Assembly: GCA_017530275.1 (NCBI GenBank)
Contig: JAFXMP010000250.1
Span: 1 to 25,712 of the forward strand
Direction of reading: 5' to 3'
DNA length: 25,712 nt
From: Clostridia bacterium
Lineage (GTDB): Bacteria > Bacillota_A > Clostridia > Christensenellales > Aristaeellaceae
Part shown: positions 15,196 to 23,671 of the stretch, one piece after another
How the letters are laid out: each line of letters begins with the position of its first letter
Position numbering within the stretch: position 1 is the stretch's first letter
Notes under the pieces: generated by a model
Databases searched by the model: none
The model's input: the letters and a program-made list of their open reading frames with translations, nothing else
What the model was told of the DNA's origin: nothing
Translations under genes and position numbers: made by a program

Positions 15196-18100
15196 ATGAA
15201 CAAAAATGCTGTGAACTGCCTAAAAAAATCGCTTGCCCTGCTGCTGGCGCTCTGCTCCGTCATTTTTCTGCTTTCTCCGCTCCCGGCGCTGGCGGCAGCG
15301 GCCCCCGTGGGCTATATGCCCGGCGTAACGGAAGAAATGACGGATTCGGCCTTCTGGTCTGATCTGACGGGCGACCCAGACGCGCTGCTGGCCAGGTTGG
15401 AGGACATCGCCCGGATCAACGCCGCCGCAATCGCCGGAAAAGGCACAAACCGGCGGGATATGAAAAATCTGAAGGAAACCTACAACGGCGTTTCCAAGAG
15501 AGAATCGCTGAAAAAAAGCATCCAGGCGGACGCGGATTACTATTTGGGCTGGGTCTGGGACCAGAACGGGAAAAAGCTGACCCAGGAGGACTTTGACCTC
15601 ATCATCGCGAACGCGACGGACCCCAACGCCGCGGAAGAAATGCCCGTACGCTGGGGGATCGCGGTAAACCGCACCGAGCTGATCACCTTCCCCTGGGACG
15701 GACAGATTTTAGACGATCCCATCGACTTTGATTTCGACTACCAGCCCCTGGTAGGTATCCGGGTAAATGAGCCGGTGGCGGTTTATTCCACCTCAGTAGA
15801 CGGCAAATTCTTCCAGATTTCCACCTCCTGCTGCACGGGCTGGGCGCGGGCGGAAGACATCGCCATCTGCAAGGACAAGGAAGAATGGCTGTCCGCCTGG
15901 GATATACCGGCGGAAAAGCGTCTGGTATTTTGGGGTGACAAAATGTATACCGATTACTCCAAAACTGCCGCGGAAACCGTTTGCCGCCTGATCACCATGG
16001 GCACCGTGCTGGAGCGGATGGACGAAATGGACCCGGACGCCTTGGTGATCAACCGCCTGCCGCTGCGCAACTACGCCGTGTATCTGCCCATTCGGAACGA
16101 GGATGGCAGCTACGGCAAAACCCCGGCCCTCATCAACGGCCGGGAACGGGTGAGCGAGGACTATCTTCCCCTGACAGCCCGGAATCTGGCCATGGTGGCG
16201 CTGACCTCCTTAGGCGACGCTTACGGCTGGGGGGCGGGCCTGAACAATGAGGACTGCACCAGCCTGAACCATTCCATTTTCTGCTGCTTCGGCCTGGACC
16301 TTCCCCGGAACGGCACCTGGCAGTGGCTGCTGGATTTCCCCAAAGCGGATATCACGTATTACACCTTAGAGGAAAAAGAAGCGCTGCTGGACGCGCTGCC
16401 CATGGGCACGCTGCTCAATTTCCCCGGCCATCAGATGATGTTCCTGGGCAAAACTGCCGGGGAATACTATGTGGTGAGCACCGTCAGCAGCATCATGAGC
16501 CCCTACAGCGGCAAGCGTCAGCGCACCCGCGACGTGCAGATCAATACCCTGGACATCAGGCGGGCCAACGGAAAAACCTGGATGCAGGCGCTGAACAAGG
16601 TGTATGTGCCGTGGCAGTACCTGAACGAAGGGGAAGAAGCCGCGCTGTGCGAATTGCCCGCGTATCATGAAGCCACGGCGTTCTGCCTGGAAAAGGGCCT
16701 GATGGACGCCTATTCCACCGGTTATTTCCTCCCGGAACGCCCGGCGGCCATCGCCGAAGCCGTGCAAATGCTGTGGCGCATCGCCGGAAAGCCGGAACCG
16801 GATATGACCCAGGAAGGGTTTGCGGATGTCGCCAGCGGTTCGGAATATGAAAAAGCCGCGCTGTGGGCCAAACAAAGGGGGGTGTATACCGGGATGGACG
16901 GAAAATTTCAGGCAAACGCGAGCCTGAGATGGGATGCCGCGAAAACCATGGCCGAAAACTTACTGCATGAAGATGTGATGGCTGATCAGCCGAAAGCGGA
17001 CGCGGCCATGACCCGGGCTGAATTGGCGAGCATTGCTCAGCCCGTCAGCGAAGCGTGGGCGGCGCGGCATCCGGCGATGCCCGACAGCCCCTTCGGCACG
17101 GCAAGCGCCAATGCGCCGTATTACGCAAAGCCCTGCAACGAGCGCCTGGCCTCCCTGCCGGAAGCGTTGATGAAGCTTGCGGAGGGCGGCTATTCCTGGG
17201 AATATGAATACGCGGCGGATAAGCCCGCCTACGCGCTGACCCTGATGGATTACGCGAATATTTATTCGTTCATCCACACCCATGACCTTGATCCGGCGGT
17301 TGTGCGTCAGGTGCTTTCGGACGCAAGCCTCATGGTGCACCGCAAAGCGTTCACGGAGGAAGAAATCGACCTGCTGCTGGGCGGCGATCAGGCGGCGGCT
17401 ATGGCGCATTTCGCGTCCCCCAGCACCATCGTGATCGGTGAAAAGGGCTACAGCGAAAAATGGATGTACGATCATCCTATCGAACAATGGGCGGCTGAGG
17501 GCATCACACCTGAAATGGTAATCGCCGTGCAGGAGCATTACTGCAATCCCCTCTTTACCCAGAAGGCGGCAAAGGCGTTCAGCCAGAAGCTGTATTATTT
17601 CACCGGCGTCCTGACACCGGTCAGATTGGGACAGTGGAATGCCGGAGAGGTAAAGCCGGACGGTTCCGTGGCTGAGGATACGGAAGAAACCGGCGTCATG
17701 CTGGACGTGATCGAATTCTGCCAGTATCCTGATTATCCCACCGGCTGCGAAAGCGTGTCCCTGTATATGCTTTTGAATTATTACGGCGTGGACGTGACGG
17801 TGGATCAGATTTACGATCTGCTGCCCATGGGCGCGCAGCCCTATGACGATGAAAACGGCGTGCGCCGCGGAGCGAACCCGGAGCGAGAATTTGTGGGCGA
17901 TCCCCGGAGCGAATACTCCTATGGCGTCTTTAACGAGCCCATTGCAAAAGTGGCGGAGCAGTTCATGCCAGGTGCCCAAACAAAGCAAGGCGCGTCTATC
18001 GACGAGATCAAAGCCATTCTGGATACCGGCAATCCGGTGTTGGCTTGGTATGTGTCCGCGCCCATGCGGGACATCATGTACCGGTGGAGCTGGATCGATG

Positions 18101-18291
18101 AAAACGGGGAAACGGTCTTCTGGCCGGGCGGCGAACACGCTGTCGTTATCTGCGGCTATGACGGCACTTCCATCACCTACCGCGATCCCAACGCGGGCAC
18201 GACGGTGGTGATCGACGGGGATACCTTCCGAAAGAGCTTCGATGCGCTTGGCGGCAGGATCGTTTACTACACAATTCAATCAGAGAAATGA
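15196..18291 (+). CDS. Secreted dual cysteine peptidase: NlpC/P60, SLH-like repeats and C39-type domain
   Basis: The product has 1031 residues. A signal peptide covers about 1-35. An N-terminal helical region (about 45-150) and an SH3b-type region (about 180-300, VGIRVNEPVAVYSTS) precede an NlpC/P60 domain (about 325-475) with Cys354 in NEDCTSLNHS and His412 in FPGHQMMFLG, the arrangement of gamma-D-glutamyl-diamino-acid endopeptidases. SLH-like repeats follow (about 488-615), then a linker. The C-terminal domain (about 835-1030) is of the peptidase C39 type: Cys851 in PTGCESVSLYMLL, His981 in GGEHAVVICGYDG and Asp997 in YRDPNAG. The protein should sit in the cell wall with two independent proteolytic centres. 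The AAGGAGG site selects ATG 15196 over the open extension to 15043. The stop codon overlaps an ATG of the next reading frame. Confidence 0.88.
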   Translation: MNKNAVNCLKKSLALLLALCSVIFLLSPLPALAAAAPVGYMPGVTEEMTDSAFWSDLTGDPDALLARLEDIARINAAAIAGKGTNRRDMKNLKETYNGVSKRESLKKSIQADADYYLGWVWDQNGKKLTQEDFDLIIANATDPNAAEEMPVRWGIAVNRTELITFPWDGQILDDPIDFDFDYQPLVGIRVNEPVAVYSTSVDGKFFQISTSCCTGWARAEDIAICKDKEEWLSAWDIPAEKRLVFWGDKMYTDYSKTAAETVCRLITMGTVLERMDEMDPDALVINRLPLRNYAVYLPIRNEDGSYGKTPALINGRERVSEDYLPLTARNLAMVALTSLGDAYGWGAGLNNEDCTSLNHSIFCCFGLDLPRNGTWQWLLDFPKADITYYTLEEKEALLDALPMGTLLNFPGHQMMFLGKTAGEYYVVSTVSSIMSPYSGKRQRTRDVQINTLDIRRANGKTWMQALNKVYVPWQYLNEGEEAALCELPAYHEATAFCLEKGLMDAYSTGYFLPERPAAIAEAVQMLWRIAGKPEPDMTQEGFADVASGSEYEKAALWAKQRGVYTGMDGKFQANASLRWDAAKTMAENLLHEDVMADQPKADAAMTRAELASIAQPVSEAWAARHPAMPDSPFGTASANAPYYAKPCNERLASLPEALMKLAEGGYSWEYEYAADKPAYALTLMDYANIYSFIHTHDLDPAVVRQVLSDASLMVHRKAFTEEEIDLLLGGDQAAAMAHFASPSTIVIGEKGYSEKWMYDHPIEQWAAEGITPEMVIAVQEHYCNPLFTQKAAKAFSQKLYYFTGVLTPVRLGQWNAGEVKPDGSVAEDTEETGVMLDVIEFCQYPDYPTGCESVSLYMLLNYYGVDVTVDQIYDLLPMGAQPYDDENGVRRGANPEREFVGDPRSEYSYGVFNEPIAKVAEQFMPGAQTKQGASIDEIKAILDTGNPVLAWYVSAPMRDIMYRWSWIDENGETVFWPGGEHAVVICGYDGTSITYRDPNAGTTVVIDGDTFRKSFDALGGRIVYYTIQSEK

Positions 18292-18305
18292 TGAAGGGAT
18301 GCGCT

Positions 18306-21300
18306 ATGAAAAAGAATTTTTGCGGGTTTGTTCTAATCCTTCTGCTCACGGTTATCATTTGTCCTGCTCATGGAGAAGGCGTGTCTCTGAGTGTGGACCC
18401 CACAGGACGTACAAAGGGATTCTCTACCGTACTGTACGATAACAAAAACGGATTGCCGACCTCTGAAGCGAACGCCATCGCCGAAACCAGCGAGGGCTTT
18501 ATCTGGATCGGCAGCTATGCCGGTCTGATCCGCTATGACGGCAATACCTTTGAGCGCGTGGGCTCAACGTGCGGCGTTTCCAGCATCAAGTGCCTGTATG
18601 TAGACAGCCGGGACCGGCTTTGGATGGGCACTAACGATAATGGCGTCGCTGTGATGGAAAAAGGCGAGTTTCGGTTCTGGGGGAAAATGGACGGCATGAA
18701 ATCCACCCATACCAGGGCCATTACTGAGGATGAAAACGGAAAGATCTATATCGCCACCACCTGCGGCATCGCCGTCATTGACAAGGATTATAACCTGACC
18801 ATGCTGGAGGATAACCTGATCGCGGAAGCCAATATGCGCTTCATGATCATGGGAACCGATGGGCTGATCTACGGCCTCACAAACCTGGGCGATATCATGA
18901 CGCTTCAGGATGGCAGGGTGCTCAACTACATCCCCAACGGAGAAAACACGGTTACAGGCGCTGTCGGCGCGTTCTATCCCGACATGAATGAACCGGGGAA
19001 GGTCTATATGCAGACCATGAATTATTCCTTCTGTCAAGCCCGGATGGGAGATGCGCTGACAGATGTCGTGGAGATCGACATTCAGCCGCTGTCCACGGTG
19101 CAGATGATTTCCAATATTGACGGCAAGCTGTGGATCTGCGCCTCCAACGGCATCGGGTATGTGGAAAACAATGAATTCCATCTATTGGAAAATCTGCCCT
19201 TGAACAACAGCGTGGGCGGCGTGATGATGGACTACCTGGGCAATCTCTGGTTCACTTCCACCCGCCAGGGCGTCATGAAGATCGTACCGAACCAGTTTTC
19301 CGATCTGTTCCAGCGCTTCGATTTGCCGAAAAATGTAGTCAATACCACCTGTATGATCGAAGATAAGCTGCTGATCGGCTCGGATACGGGACTGATGGTG
19401 CTGAACGAAAACGGCCTGGTGTCCAGCCTCCCGCTGACAAAGGCTGTCACGGCATCCGGAGAAGACCTGGAAGCGGATGATTTGATCCAGCTGCTCAGCG
19501 GCTGCCGTATTCGTTCCATCATTCGGGACAGTCAGGATCGGGCGTGGATTTCCATCTGGCGAAAGCTGGGCCTGCTGCGCTATGATCATGGCGAAGTGGT
19601 AGTATTTACCCAGGAGGACGGCTTTCCGTCTCTCAGTCTGCGCGCTGTTGCCGAAAAAGAGGATGGCAAAATGCTTGTGGCGTTGGCCGGCGGCGTGATC
19701 GTCATTGAAGGGGATCGCGTGATCGCCTCTTACGGAGAAAAGGAAAGCATCACAAACACAGAAAGCCTCTCCGTGACGGAAGGATTGAACGGGGAAATCG
19801 TGCTGGGCAGCAATGGCGGGGGCATTTATATCGTTGATGATTCGGGCGTGACGAACATCAATGTGGAGGATGGCCTGCCTTCGGACGTGGTACTGCGCGT
19901 CAAGAAGGACACAAAGCATAACGTGGTCTGGATCGTTTGCAGCAGCGCCATCGCATACATGACGCCCGATCATCACATCACCACGATTCAAAAGTTTCCC
20001 TACACGAATAACTTCGATCTTTACGAAAACAACCACGGGGATATGTGGGTGCTCAGCAGCAACGGCATCTATGTGGTGCCTACAACAGAACTGCTGGCCA
20101 ACGGCGAAATCAATCCTGTTTATTACAGCCTCGCCAACGGCCTGCCCTGCATTGCCACAGCAAATTCCTACAGCGAACTGACCCCGGAGGGCGATTTATA
20201 CATTCCTGGCAGCACCGGCGTGTGCAAGGTCAATGTGGATCAGCCGTTTGAGGATGTCAATGATTTGAAGGCGGTTGTGCCCTACGTGGAGGCGGACGGG
20301 ACGCGCATTTATCCGGATGGAAGCGGCGCGTTCACAATCCCGGAAAACACGCAGAAGCTCACCGTTCCCAGCTTCGTATTTAATTATTCCCTGAGCAATC
20401 CTCAGGTGAGCTACCAGTTGGAGGGCTTTGAACGCCAAAGCACCACCGTCAGCCGCAGCGATATGGTGCCCATTGACTTTACCAACCTTCGGGGCGGCAC
20501 CTATCATTATGTGATGCAGCTAAAGGACGCCATGGGCCGGGGCAACAAGGAAGTTTCCGTGCAGATCACCAAGGAAAAGGCGTTCTATGAGGAAATTTGG
20601 TTTTACATCGTGGCGGGCCTGTTTCTGGCATTCCTTTTAGCGGAAAGCGTAAGGCTCTATGTTCGGAAAAAAACCCGCGCAATGGAAAAAAAGCACCAGG
20701 AGACCATGACCTTTGTACGTGAAATCACGGAAGCATTCGCAAAAGTTATTGATATGAAGGACCGCTATACCAACGGCCACTCCTTCCGCGTGGCACAATA
20801 TACCACCATGCTGGCGAAGGAGTTGGGGTATGACGAAGAGACGGTGGAGAAATACTATCGCATCGCGCTGCTGCACGACATCGGCAAGATTGGCGTTCCT
20901 CCCGAAGTGCTGAACAAGCCCGGCAAGCTGACGGACGAAGAATTTGATATCATCAAGTCCCATACCTCCCAGGGCTATGAGGCGCTCAAGGAAATCAGCA
21001 TCATGCCGGAACTGGCGATTGGCGCGCAGGCCCATCACGAGCGTCCCGACGGCAGGGGTTATCCCAATCATTTGATGGGGGACGCAATCCCCCGTGTGGC
21101 GCAAATCATTGCCGTGGCGGATTGCTTTGACGCCATGTACTCCAACCGTCCCTATCGCAATCGTATGAATTTTGACAAAGTGGTCTCCATCATCAAAGAA
21201 GTGGCCGGCACACAGCTCGCCCCGGATGTGGTGGAAGCTTTCGTTCGGCTGGCAGAAAGAGGAGAACTCCGCGCCCCCGACGATCATGGCGGCGGCTCTA

Positions 21301-21338
21301 TGGAGACGGTAGATAATATACGAAAGAAAGCGGAGTGA
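18306..21338 (+). CDS. Beta-propeller/Y_Y_Y receptor with cytoplasmic HD-GYP phosphodiesterase
   Basis: The product has 1010 residues. A signal peptide (MKKNFCGFVLILLLTVIICP) is followed by a long extracellular region of regulator-propeller repeats (about 30-640, units such as GFIWIGSYAGLIRYDG and DRLWMGTNDNGVAVM). A Y_Y_Y-type beta domain (about 670-745, VSYQLEGFE) and one membrane helix (about 761-785) come next. The HD-GYP domain (about 815-985) has His857-Asp858 in LLHDIGKIG, AHHERPDGRGYP with GYP at 918-920, and so all usual catalytic residues. In Bacteroidetes this sensor normally drives histidine kinases; here it should control cyclic-di-GMP hydrolysis. AAGGGA lies before ATG 18306. 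An alternative ATG at 18288 overlaps the stop of the preceding peptidase gene by four bases, so the two are surely cotranscribed and perhaps translationally coupled. Confidence 0.88.
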   Translation: MKKNFCGFVLILLLTVIICPAHGEGVSLSVDPTGRTKGFSTVLYDNKNGLPTSEANAIAETSEGFIWIGSYAGLIRYDGNTFERVGSTCGVSSIKCLYVDSRDRLWMGTNDNGVAVMEKGEFRFWGKMDGMKSTHTRAITEDENGKIYIATTCGIAVIDKDYNLTMLEDNLIAEANMRFMIMGTDGLIYGLTNLGDIMTLQDGRVLNYIPNGENTVTGAVGAFYPDMNEPGKVYMQTMNYSFCQARMGDALTDVVEIDIQPLSTVQMISNIDGKLWICASNGIGYVENNEFHLLENLPLNNSVGGVMMDYLGNLWFTSTRQGVMKIVPNQFSDLFQRFDLPKNVVNTTCMIEDKLLIGSDTGLMVLNENGLVSSLPLTKAVTASGEDLEADDLIQLLSGCRIRSIIRDSQDRAWISIWRKLGLLRYDHGEVVVFTQEDGFPSLSLRAVAEKEDGKMLVALAGGVIVIEGDRVIASYGEKESITNTESLSVTEGLNGEIVLGSNGGGIYIVDDSGVTNINVEDGLPSDVVLRVKKDTKHNVVWIVCSSAIAYMTPDHHITTIQKFPYTNNFDLYENNHGDMWVLSSNGIYVVPTTELLANGEINPVYYSLANGLPCIATANSYSELTPEGDLYIPGSTGVCKVNVDQPFEDVNDLKAVVPYVEADGTRIYPDGSGAFTIPENTQKLTVPSFVFNYSLSNPQVSYQLEGFERQSTTVSRSDMVPIDFTNLRGGTYHYVMQLKDAMGRGNKEVSVQITKEKAFYEEIWFYIVAGLFLAFLLAESVRLYVRKKTRAMEKKHQETMTFVREITEAFAKVIDMKDRYTNGHSFRVAQYTTMLAKELGYDEETVEKYYRIALLHDIGKIGVPPEVLNKPGKLTDEEFDIIKSHTSQGYEALKEISIMPELAIGAQAHHERPDGRGYPNHLMGDAIPRVAQIIAVADCFDAMYSNRPYRNRMNFDKVVSIIKEVAGTQLAPDVVEAFVRLAERGELRAPDDHGGGSMETVDNIRKKAE

Positions 21339-21343
21339 AGAAG

Positions 21344-21920
21344 ATGCTGAAAAATGGCTTGATCCTTGCGCTTTGTCTGCCGCTTCTTTTCTGCGCCGGA
21401 TGATAGGCGGAAGTTTCCGAAAACAGTCAGTCTCTTTCTCTCACCGGCGCGGGCAGCACCCGGGAATTGGGCGGCTGCGCGGCGAAGGACGGAAAAACGG
21501 CGAAGCGGGGCGTGCCGCTCCGCACGGCCAAGCTGGTGAACGCCACTAAGGACGATATGAAAAGGCTGCTCTCGGTCTATCATCTGGCCGCGGACGTGGA
21601 TTTTCGGGGCGACGACGAGGTGGAGAGAGCGCCCGACCCGGAGCTGGAGGACGTGAAATACCTGAATATTCATATTTTTGACCAATGAATACAACGCAGC
21701 CCTGAGCGCTGAGGAACGGGAATACCTGATCGAAAATGGCGTCGGGGAAGATGAACTGGCAACGTTCATGAAAACCATGGATCAGGTATTCCCCGAGTTC
21801 ATGGAAAACGCCATCCAATGGATGACCGTAGCCTGCGGTTCGCCCCTTGGCTATATCATCCAGGAATTAGGCGTGACGGAAGCAGAGATTCAAGCGCTTC
21901 GGGAAAAGTTTCTGGAATAA
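21344..21920 (+). pseudogene. Lipoprotein pseudogene with tandem stops and a frameshift
   Basis: ATG 21344 opens a lipoprotein-type signal (MLKNGLILALCLPLLFCAG) that ends in TGA-TAG at 21401-21406, exactly where the lipid-modified cysteine would be expected. The same frame then stays open as AEVSENSQSLSLTGAGSTRE through KYLNIHIF to a TGA at 21686-21688. From a T5 run (21675-21679) the next frame continues as LTNEYNAALSAEEREYLIEN to the TAA at 21920. Removing one T gives exactly 192 codons. The gene starts five bases after the HD-GYP receptor stop, so it belonged to that operon. I do not recognise the mature domain. A short product from the TTG at 21678 (80 residues) is possible but has no ribosome site. 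Confidence 0.6.
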
Positions 21921-21991
21921 AACGATTCAATGCATAGGCAGAAGTTTAGGATGTCAAGTTCACCATCATAATCCATACGAGGAGTGAGAGC

Positions 21992-23503
21992 ATGATTCCC
22001 ATTGAACAAATCATTCAAAGAGCAGACATGATCCGCTGCGCCCTGTGCCAGAACGCTCCCTGCGATGCGGTCTGTGAAAAGGTGAAGCCCGCCGGTTTGC
22101 TGCGGAGCGTGTGGTTTCAGAATGAGCAATGCGCCGCCCAAAGGCTGCCGGAACAGAATTCGTGCATTACCTGCCCCGCTCCCTGTGAGCGGGCCTGCGT
22201 CCGGGCGGGAGAGGTGTCCATCCGGGACGTGGTCAACCGCCTGTATTATCAGGTGAAGCCGGAATGCGAAACGCCGATTCCGGAAGATGAAGATCGGCTG
22301 AAATGCGACCTGTGCGGCATCCCGCTGGAGAATCCCTTCCTGCTGTCCTCCTCTGTGGTGGCCAGCACCTACGATATGTGCGCCCGGGCCTTTGCAGCGG
22401 GCTGGGCAGGCGCGTGCTTCAAGACCATCTGCACCCTGGACAGTCACGAAGCCTCTCCCCGTTTTTCCGCTATTTCCGGCAGCGACGGCAGCATCGTCGG
22501 CTTCAAGAACATCGAGCAGCTTTCCGATCACAGCGTGGCGGAAAACATGGAAGTCTTCCGCAGGCTGAAAGCCAACTATCCCTCCAAATTCATCCTTGCC
22601 TCCATCATGGGCCAGAACGAAGCGGAGTGGGGCGAGCTGGCAAGGCTGTGCGAGGAAAACGGCGCGGACGCTGTCGAGCTCAACTTCTCCTGCCCCAACA
22701 TGGCGGAAGGCGGCCTGGGCAGCGACATTGGCCAGGTGCCGGAGCTGGTGGAGCGCTTCACCCGCGCGGCGAAGCAAGCCTGCCATATCCCCGTGCTGGC
22801 CAAGCTGACCCCTAACGTGGCGAATATGTCCCCGGCGGCGGAAGCGGCATTGCGGGGCGGTGCGGACGGCCTTGCCGCCATCAACACCATCAAGTCCATC
22901 GTGGGCGTGAATCCCCACACCTATGTATCCGCCCCCTCCGTGCGCGGTCAGAGCGCTGTGGGCGGGTACAGCGGCAACGCCGTCAAGCCCATCGCCCTGC
23001 GGTTTGTGGCCGAGCTGGGCCATAACCCGAATTTGAAAGGGATGCACCTTTCCGCCATGGGCGGCGTGGAAACCTGGATGGACGCCCTGGAATTCATCCT
23101 GTTGGGCAGCGGTTCTATTCAGGTCACCACCGCCGTGATGCAGTACGGCTATCGGATCATCGACGATCTGAAAGCGGGCCTGAACCTGTATCTGGCTGAA
23201 AAAGGTTTCTCCAGCGTGAAGGAGGCCATGGGCTTGGGGCTGGATTCCCTGAGCGCCACCACCGACGTGCTGGAGAGGGACACCGTGATTTTCCCGCAAT
23301 TCATCCGGGAACGCTGCATCGGCTGCGGACGCTGCGCCATCTCCTGCGCGGACGGGGGTCATCAGGCCATCCGCCTGGATGAAAACCGCCGCCCGGTGCT
23401 GAACGGTAAAAACTGCGTGGGCTGTCATTTGTGTATCCTGGTCTGCCCCCAGCGGGCCATACAGCCTGGAAAGAAGCGGATCAGCCGGAAGACGGAGCGG
23501 TAA
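21992..23503 (+). CDS. preA: PreA-like dihydropyrimidine dehydrogenase with extra N-terminal Fe-S domain
   Basis: The product is a cytosolic iron-sulfur flavoprotein of 503 residues. Residues about 104-430 are a dihydroorotate-dehydrogenase-type FMN barrel very like E. coli PreA: ELNFSCPNM (229-237), AKLTPNV (270-276), SAVGGYSGNAVKPIALRF (321-338). The C-terminus carries two 4Fe-4S motifs (Cys442, 445, 448, 452 and Cys475, 478, 481, 485). Unlike E. coli PreA it also has an N-terminal cysteine-rich region: Cys16, 19, 24, 28 in the CxxCx4Cx3C spacing of dihydropyrimidine dehydrogenase domain I, and Cys58, 61, 65, 69 in CITCPAPCERACV. That domain normally sits on the PreT partner, and no PreT-like FAD/NAD subunit is visible here. 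Pyrimidine reduction is the family role; the true substrate is uncertain. GAGGAG lies seven bases before the ATG. Confidence 0.85.
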   Translation: MIPIEQIIQRADMIRCALCQNAPCDAVCEKVKPAGLLRSVWFQNEQCAAQRLPEQNSCITCPAPCERACVRAGEVSIRDVVNRLYYQVKPECETPIPEDEDRLKCDLCGIPLENPFLLSSSVVASTYDMCARAFAAGWAGACFKTICTLDSHEASPRFSAISGSDGSIVGFKNIEQLSDHSVAENMEVFRRLKANYPSKFILASIMGQNEAEWGELARLCEENGADAVELNFSCPNMAEGGLGSDIGQVPELVERFTRAAKQACHIPVLAKLTPNVANMSPAAEAALRGGADGLAAINTIKSIVGVNPHTYVSAPSVRGQSAVGGYSGNAVKPIALRFVAELGHNPNLKGMHLSAMGGVETWMDALEFILLGSGSIQVTTAVMQYGYRIIDDLKAGLNLYLAEKGFSSVKEAMGLGLDSLSATTDVLERDTVIFPQFIRERCIGCGRCAISCADGGHQAIRLDENRRPVLNGKNCVGCHLCILVCPQRAIQPGKKRISRKTER

Positions 23504-23671
23504 TCCGTATGGCGAAGGACAACCGGCAAAACGATCAATACTGATTTTTATGTCGCTCCCACCGGCGAGCAGTGTGCTATCATGAACACTCGCATTTCAC
23601 ATGACGAATGAGCAGGTTCGAGTGAACGATAAGCTGCTTAGGCATAGTGACAAACGCAAGGAGACGAGACC

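Noticed and set aside
16960..18279. Minus-strand open frame of 439 codons
   Set aside because: It is a shadow of the dual-peptidase gene; its composition (His/Arg-rich) is typical of antisense GC-rich frames.
21401..21403. Selenocysteine at the lipobox TGA
   Set aside because: A TAG follows immediately and a frameshift lies downstream, so decay explains it better; no selenocysteine element is evident.
21890..23428. Minus-strand open frame of 512 codons
   Set aside because: It is antisense to the PreA-like gene, whose motifs are unmistakable.
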